A DNA stretch of 64,000 nt from Asterella californica (Eukaryota > Streptophyta > Marchantiopsida > Marchantiales > Aytoniaceae). This document shows, one piece after another, positions 59,142-64,000 of this stretch. The stretch spans positions 10,168,001 to 10,232,000 of the forward strand of contig JAYKYS010000015.1 of NCBI GenBank assembly GCA_036924285.1, in the 5' to 3' direction. The translations under genes and the position numbers were made by a program. The number at the start of each line of letters is the position of its first letter. Within the stretch, counting starts at the first letter, position 1. A model generated the notes under the pieces. That model saw only the letters and a program-made list of their open reading frames with translations, searched no databases and had not been told where the DNA came from.

Positions 59142-60513
59142 TGTCGGAGTGTGATCCGTCTACCTAGGAAAGCGCCGGGCTTCTGGCTGTGGTTGTTTAC
59201 TCAAGAGGTTGGCTTTCAGGTCACAACAGGAGCTATAAACACTCACACAGGAGTGTAGGATCCTCTGATATGCTCAAAAAGCGAAATTTAGGTCTCACTG
59301 GTAGTAATAGGCTTAAGCGGTGAACTTTGACACTCAAAGAGAGGAAAACTATGAAGGTTTAGACCTCTAAACTTCCCCTACATGCAAATGAGGTACTACT
59401 GAACTCACAGACGAAGTTTCAACCTGAGATCAAATTCTGACACGGAGATATGAACAGAAAAGTTCTGAATAAGAGAATTATGACAATTTCTGGTACCTAG
59501 ACAGCTATTCAGACATAGAACAGAGAATTGGCTTGATGAATTTCAAATCTTCTCACAGTATTTGAAGTCTACAGGATGCTGAACATCCCTGTGAAGTTGG
59601 GACTCCTGAATGTTTGTAGAACTCCAGATCTCCTTCTCTAAAGTCGCTGCTCTAGATTAAGAGCTTTTCAGACCCCCTCTGCTTCAGCGGCCGCCCTGAA
59701 TTACTCAATTACTCAAATGATACGAAACTTTTTACACAGTCGTAGCCCTCCTGACAGTGAACGCAACCACGAAGTTTTGAAGTGATTTCCTCAATTCTGC
59801 TGCAATTGGCACCGAAAACCCCAAAATCAACAAAAGTGACGCAGTTTTGGCACAATCCGAACTTCAATTGGGCATAACTCCTTGTTTATTGATCCAAATC
59901 GAGCAAAACTTTCACTGACAGTGCTTGGCACAACGAGCTCTCTCTTCCTGTGCTCTCAGATTTCGAAGATACCTCACCAAATGCTCGAACTCTCCTCTAG
60001 AGCTCTGTTTCTAAACTTAGAGTTTTACAAAAGACAAAAATGGACCAATGGGAGTTCATAGCTCCACTTGACTGTCCTTTTGTGCCTTAAACTACCTGGT
60101 AACTTATCTACACTCATAGGCTACCACGTCAAGCCCCCTAGAGTGCCAGCGTAAAACTTAAACTACCTAAAATGACACATAGCCCTGAAAAATAACTTAA
60201 ATTAGCTAGAAAGCGTGCATGGGCGACAAGTAAGTACAACCCATGAGCTCAAACCCCTATCAGCATGGAAACCCTAAGTTATGTACATTGAACGTCATAG
60301 ACAAGTAAGAAGTCACTTGCACAAGCGCACAAATGCTTGAACAAGATAACTAACATACTATCAGCCTACTAGGACTCAAAATAGTGTTAACACCGTATGC
60401 AAAGGGTCAAACATATACATAAAGGACTAGAAGTAATATGAGCTAACTTCTAGAACTACCAAACCTAAGCGTCGGAGTAGAAGTCAAGCATGTAGGCGCC
60501 AAGTAGCGCGACA
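59142..60513 (-). repeat. 3' LTR of element F (1372 bp)
   Basis: Starts TGTCGCGC directly after the polypurine tract and ends CTCCGACA at 59142, matching the terminal pentamers of the A/B LTR. The LTR body shows no resemblance to the A/B LTR. The 5-bp flank CACGG at 59137-59141 is the candidate target duplication. Confidence 0.75.
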
Positions 60514-60561
60514 TCCACCCCCTCTGAACCTGCACATCCTCCGGTATGTGCCAAATCCAGA

Positions 60562-63500
60562 TCAAGACTCTTCAGCTTCAGCTTCAAATTCATCTTCAAC
60601 CTCCATTGAGTCTTCAGCTTCATCCTCAGTAAGTTCTGCAATGTTCTGGTCCTCTCCTCTTCTTCTAAAGAGCTTGATTCTCTTTCCTGCGACTGGTATC
60701 TTGAGCACTGCACCATCTAACTCTCTCAAAGAGTATGTGGCATTATCATAAACTTCTAACACCACATAAGGTCCGAACCATCTCTTGGAAAACTTTCTGA
60801 TAGCGCTATGCTGATTATCAAGACTACTATCATAGACTAACACCCAATCACCTTCCTTAACTGGTTTGGGTCGTAATCTATGTGTTCTATCAAACCTGCC
60901 TTTGTTTCTCTCTCTAGCAGTCTTTAACCTTTCCACAGCTTTGGCAACATCCTCAGGTTTTCGTTCTAACTGCTGGATCCTTAATGCAAGAAGATCCTCC
61001 GTACTTCTACCATCTTCCCATGGCAAAACATTCCAAGTAGGCACAACCTCCTCAATCGGCATCACAGGTTTTTGCCCTAATATCAACTCTGCTGGCATGT
61101 AACCTGTAACGGTACTATGAGTTGTACGATCTGCCCACAAAGCAAATGGTAGCAGTCTAGGCCATTCACGGATCTTACCCTTGCAAGCTTTTACCAAAGC
61201 TTTGATGATTGGCGGATGACCTCTTTCGCTCTTGCCATTCCCTTCAGGATTGTAAGCAGTGGTTAACGCCAACTTGATTCCCAATCGCTTGAAGAACTCA
61301 ACTGCTTCTTGTGCATCCAGCTCACCCCTATCTGCAGTGATCTTTCCCACACACCCATATCTACAAATAACATCTTCAAGTAGAAAGCGGCAGACACTAG
61401 CAGTGGTCTTCGTCCTCAGAGCACGGCCTTCGACTTGGTTAGATAGAGCTTCTCTAGCCAAGACTAGATACCGCATTTGTCCAAGTCCAAATGGCATAGT
61501 TACCAGATCAACTACCCATTTATAATGAATGGCTAAAGGATAAGTAGGATGCAATCCATCACGATGACGTACGTTGGAATACATCTGGCAAGGTATACAG
61601 GATGAAACAAACTGTACTACATCCTTATACATACCCTTCCACCAATACTTTTCCTTCATCTTGGCAAATGTAGCCCAAACTCCTCTATGACCAGCCCATA
61701 AACTCTCATGGAACTCCTTGATCAGCTTCTGCTGCGATTCTAGGTCACATACCACCCGCTGCGGTATACCTCCTTGTAGCTTAGGGCGCTTCCATAGATG
61801 TCCTCCATGTAAAAAGTAACCATAAGCTATCCTACGGATCCTCTTGAAATCTGCATCAGACCAGCCTTCTTGCCTTTCCAGTGAACTCAAATAGCGCCCA
61901 AGATCCAACCACTCGCCATCATATATAGTTTCCTCAAAAAACTCCAACGAGGCTGCAAAACAGCTTCTATCTCTTCTAGCAAGAGCACTAGAATAGAACT
62001 CTGTTCCCACATCTTCCTGATCATCTATCATTTCTTTCTCATCGTAATACCTAGCCCTTGATAACATATCTGCCACAGGATTATCCTTCCCTGCAATATG
62101 TCTAAACTCTGGGTTCAAGGACTTGATATATGCTATCCACCTCAACATAGCAATATCTGGAGTTGTACAGCTAGTGATCATTCCCAAGAGAGGTAAACAA
62201 TCTGTCTCCACAACCACAGGTGCTCCTATCAAGTATTCCTTATCACTCTTCATCGCAGTAACTACTCCCCATAGCTCTCTCTTGACTTGAGGGTAGTCTC
62301 TCTGCCGTGAACTTAATACCTTAGCACCAAAACGCACCACATATCTATTTCCATCCTCATCGTCTTGTCCTACAGCCCATCCAATGCCAATAGGACTAGT
62401 ATCAACAGTAAGGATAACAGATCTGCCCAACTCATATGTTACCTTCCGTAGAGTTGGTGGTGAAGCTAAAAGATCCTTCAACTTCCTCATAGACTCGCTT
62501 TGCTCCTCTTGCCACTGAAATCTTTGCCCCTTCCTCAGCAGCTTGTACAACGGATCTGCTACATGTGCAAAGTGTGAAATCCATATATGATAAAACACAC
62601 ATGCTCCTAGAAACCTTCTCACCTCAGTAACCGATCCACATGTCTCCTTCATCCCTCGGATGGCATCAACCTTGTTTGGACAAGGTTTCCGACCATAAGA
62701 TCCACACAGATGTCCCACTATTAACACCTCTTGTACTCCAAACACAGACTTGGCTCCTGATAAAGTCAAATGAACCTCTTCCAGTCGACTCAGTATCTTA
62801 TCACAATCAGCTATGTGATCTGCTACAAACTTACGGCACCCCCTCTGATCTTTTACCTCATTCTTCTCCTCCTCAGCACACCCTTTGATCGGCACATCAT
62901 CAAGGAATGGCATAGTTTTTTCAGGAATGAAGTCCCTCAAAACTTTGTTCATGCCATTCATCATATGTGCTACCGAATTGGTAGCACCTTGCGGTAAGGT
63001 GCACATCCTTAGTAACCCTAAAGGTGTCCTCATTGTAGTCAAGTCTCTACTCTCAGAGGATAATTGAAACTGGTCATAACCTGAATATAAGTCTCCCATG
63101 GAATAGATAGCACGACCAGCAAAAGCCTCCGCAAACTCGTCTACAATAGGTCCTATACCCATATTCCTGATAGTTACCTTGTTAACTGGCTGCATATCTT
63201 GAATGAATCTCAAAGCTCCACTTTTCTTCGGAACAGTAAACCATCTGCTAGAATAGGGAGCTATAGATGGTTCCAAGATACCCATCCTAATCCTCTCATT
63301 GAGCAAGTCTATCAGCTTTGGCAGATGAGCTCTAGGCACAGGGATAGGACGTAGATTCCAAGGCACATGCGGTATAGTAAAGATTACCATAGGTGCAACT
63401 ACACTTGGATCTACACATCTTATTTCATGTGACTCAAACGCAAACGCCTTACCATGCCTAGATAGCATCTCCCTGAAGCTCTTCTTCTCTTGCTCGATAA

Positions 63501-64000
63501 GAAATCCATCACCTCCAATCTTCAGCTCCTTCAGTGTTGTTTCTGTGAACTGGTGCCCAATTCTTCTCGGTCCTCTGAGCGTTGGTTCTCGTGCAGCTTG
63601 CTCCATCTTCTGATTGTAATCGAGTGGTAAAGGCAAAGCCGCTGGTTTGACTTTCTTTGCCACTGACTTGTACTTGGTCTCCACATACACCTCTTGCCGA
63701 TCTATAAACTTATGAATTACATCATAAAGCTCCTTGGAGCTCACTCTCACCACTCTATCTACATCATCTATAGAACTTTCTACTATAGATTTCAACTCCC
63801 CTATAGTATCTACCAAATATTGCTCTTCAAACACTCCAGATATGTATTCATCTCTTGCTAACTCTCCATTATCCCACAAAGACTGCTGTACATACTTCAC
63901 ATGTTGCCTCTCAAACCTCTTCAGATTCTCAACCTTCCTATAACACACTGATCCACATGACGTCAATCCCAAGAAGCTAGTGGATAAAGCTTCCTTCTTT
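60562..64000 (-). CDS. Pol polyprotein of element F (partial, open at window end)
   Basis: An intact frame of at least 1145 codons. RT has SRWFTVPKKSGALRF and catalytic FLDD near 62897-62908, followed by VRRFLGACVFY. RNase H has LTVDTSP near 62408 and VETDCLPLLGM. The integrase zinc region is HESLWAGHRG...CIPCQ, with catalytic residues in VVDLV, TADRGE and the Glu of GNGKSERGH. The C-terminus has a GPYVV segment and an acidic tail, no chromodomain. No in-frame stop or ATG is found before the window edge, so pol may again be expressed by recoding, as in A. The frame is undamaged, so F is a candidate active copy. Confidence 0.92.
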   Translation of the reverse strand, partial: KKEALSTSFLGLTSCGSVCYRKVENLKRFERQHVKYVQQSLWDNGELARDEYISGVFEEQYLVDTIGELKSIVESSIDDVDRVVRVSSKELYDVIHKFIDRQEVYVETKYKSVAKKVKPAALPLPLDYNQKMEQAAREPTLRGPRRIGHQFTETTLKELKIGGDGFLIEQEKKSFREMLSRHGKAFAFESHEIRCVDPSVVAPMVIFTIPHVPWNLRPIPVPRAHLPKLIDLLNERIRMGILEPSIAPYSSRWFTVPKKSGALRFIQDMQPVNKVTIRNMGIGPIVDEFAEAFAGRAIYSMGDLYSGYDQFQLSSESRDLTTMRTPLGLLRMCTLPQGATNSVAHMMNGMNKVLRDFIPEKTMPFLDDVPIKGCAEEEKNEVKDQRGCRKFVADHIADCDKILSRLEEVHLTLSGAKSVFGVQEVLIVGHLCGSYGRKPCPNKVDAIRGMKETCGSVTEVRRFLGACVFYHIWISHFAHVADPLYKLLRKGQRFQWQEEQSESMRKLKDLLASPPTLRKVTYELGRSVILTVDTSPIGIGWAVGQDDEDGNRYVVRFGAKVLSSRQRDYPQVKRELWGVVTAMKSDKEYLIGAPVVVETDCLPLLGMITSCTTPDIAMLRWIAYIKSLNPEFRHIAGKDNPVADMLSRARYYDEKEMIDDQEDVGTEFYSSALARRDRSCFAASLEFFEETIYDGEWLDLGRYLSSLERQEGWSDADFKRIRRIAYGYFLHGGHLWKRPKLQGGIPQRVVCDLESQQKLIKEFHESLWAGHRGVWATFAKMKEKYWWKGMYKDVVQFVSSCIPCQMYSNVRHRDGLHPTYPLAIHYKWVVDLVTMPFGLGQMRYLVLAREALSNQVEGRALRTKTTASVCRFLLEDVICRYGCVGKITADRGELDAQEAVEFFKRLGIKLALTTAYNPEGNGKSERGHPPIIKALVKACKGKIREWPRLLPFALWADRTTHSTVTGYMPAELILGQKPVMPIEEVVPTWNVLPWEDGRSTEDLLALRIQQLERKPEDVAKAVERLKTARERNKGRFDRTHRLRPKPVKEGDWVLVYDSSLDNQHSAIRKFSKRWFGPYVVLEVYDNATYSLRELDGAVLKIPVAGKRIKLFRRRGEDQNIAELTEDEAEDSMEVEDEFEAEAEES

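Larger units (their letters stand above)
59142..64000 (-). mobile_element. Ty3/gypsy element F (3' part)
   Basis: The - strand runs off the right end of the window. It has an open pol, a polypurine tract (on + TCCACCCCCTCTGAACC at 60514-60530) and a 3' LTR with TGTCG/CGACA ends. Same lineage as A/B but diverged (about two-thirds identity over RT by eye) and with a shorter, unrelated-looking LTR. Confidence 0.88.

Overview
The window is nuclear DNA of a land plant or a close streptophyte. The evidence is split genes with GT-AG introns: a family-1 glycosyltransferase with a plant PSPG box, a WW-domain trimethylguanosine synthase (TGS1), a mitochondrial bL27 ribosomal protein and a JMJD7-type JmjC hydroxylase. 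Among these lie Ty3/gypsy, Ty1/copia, PIF/Harbinger and probable Helitron remnants. A broken alpha/beta-hydrolase of a type reported at the N-terminus of liverwort NLR proteins, and gypsy pol genes unlike the common seed-plant lineages, hint at a non-seed plant. I cannot name the genus.

From 1 to about 29.8 kb there is a nested stack of LTR retrotransposons. Element A (+ strand, left part outside the window, 3' LTR 4696-6891) sits inside element B of the same family (- strand, visible 6892-11763). B abuts a decayed gypsy element C (+ strand, 11980-26200). C is split by an intact gypsy element D (- strand, 15608-24372) whose 916-bp LTRs look identical. C in turn abuts a decayed copia element E (- strand, 26201-about 29810). 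A and B carry gag-pro and pol as separate overlapping frames, with a textbook -1 frameshift signal at the junction. D carries unusual extra small ORFs in its leader.

From 30 to 45.4 kb is a gene island, all on the - strand: UGT (30.4-32.7 kb), TGS1 (35.0-38.4 kb), an unrecognised 84-codon gene of three exons just upstream of it (38.5-39.2 kb), mitochondrial bL27 (40.6-41.6 kb) and JMJD7-like (43.2-45.4 kb). I built each model from exons whose splice phases agree, and each ends in a single stop. No operon logic is expected. The shared theme, if any, is RNA/translation housekeeping.

From 45.4 to 59.1 kb is AT-richer, repeat-laden DNA. It holds a decayed PIF/Harbinger transposon with both transposase and Myb-like ORFs, Helitron-like 3' ends, a duplicated ~330-bp unit, a near-perfect 32-bp foldback, a pseudogenised alpha/beta-hydrolase, an orphan coiled-coil exon, an AT-rich ORF and a RING-like fragment. 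From 59.1 kb to the end another gypsy element (F, - strand), related to A/B, runs out of the window with an open pol gene.
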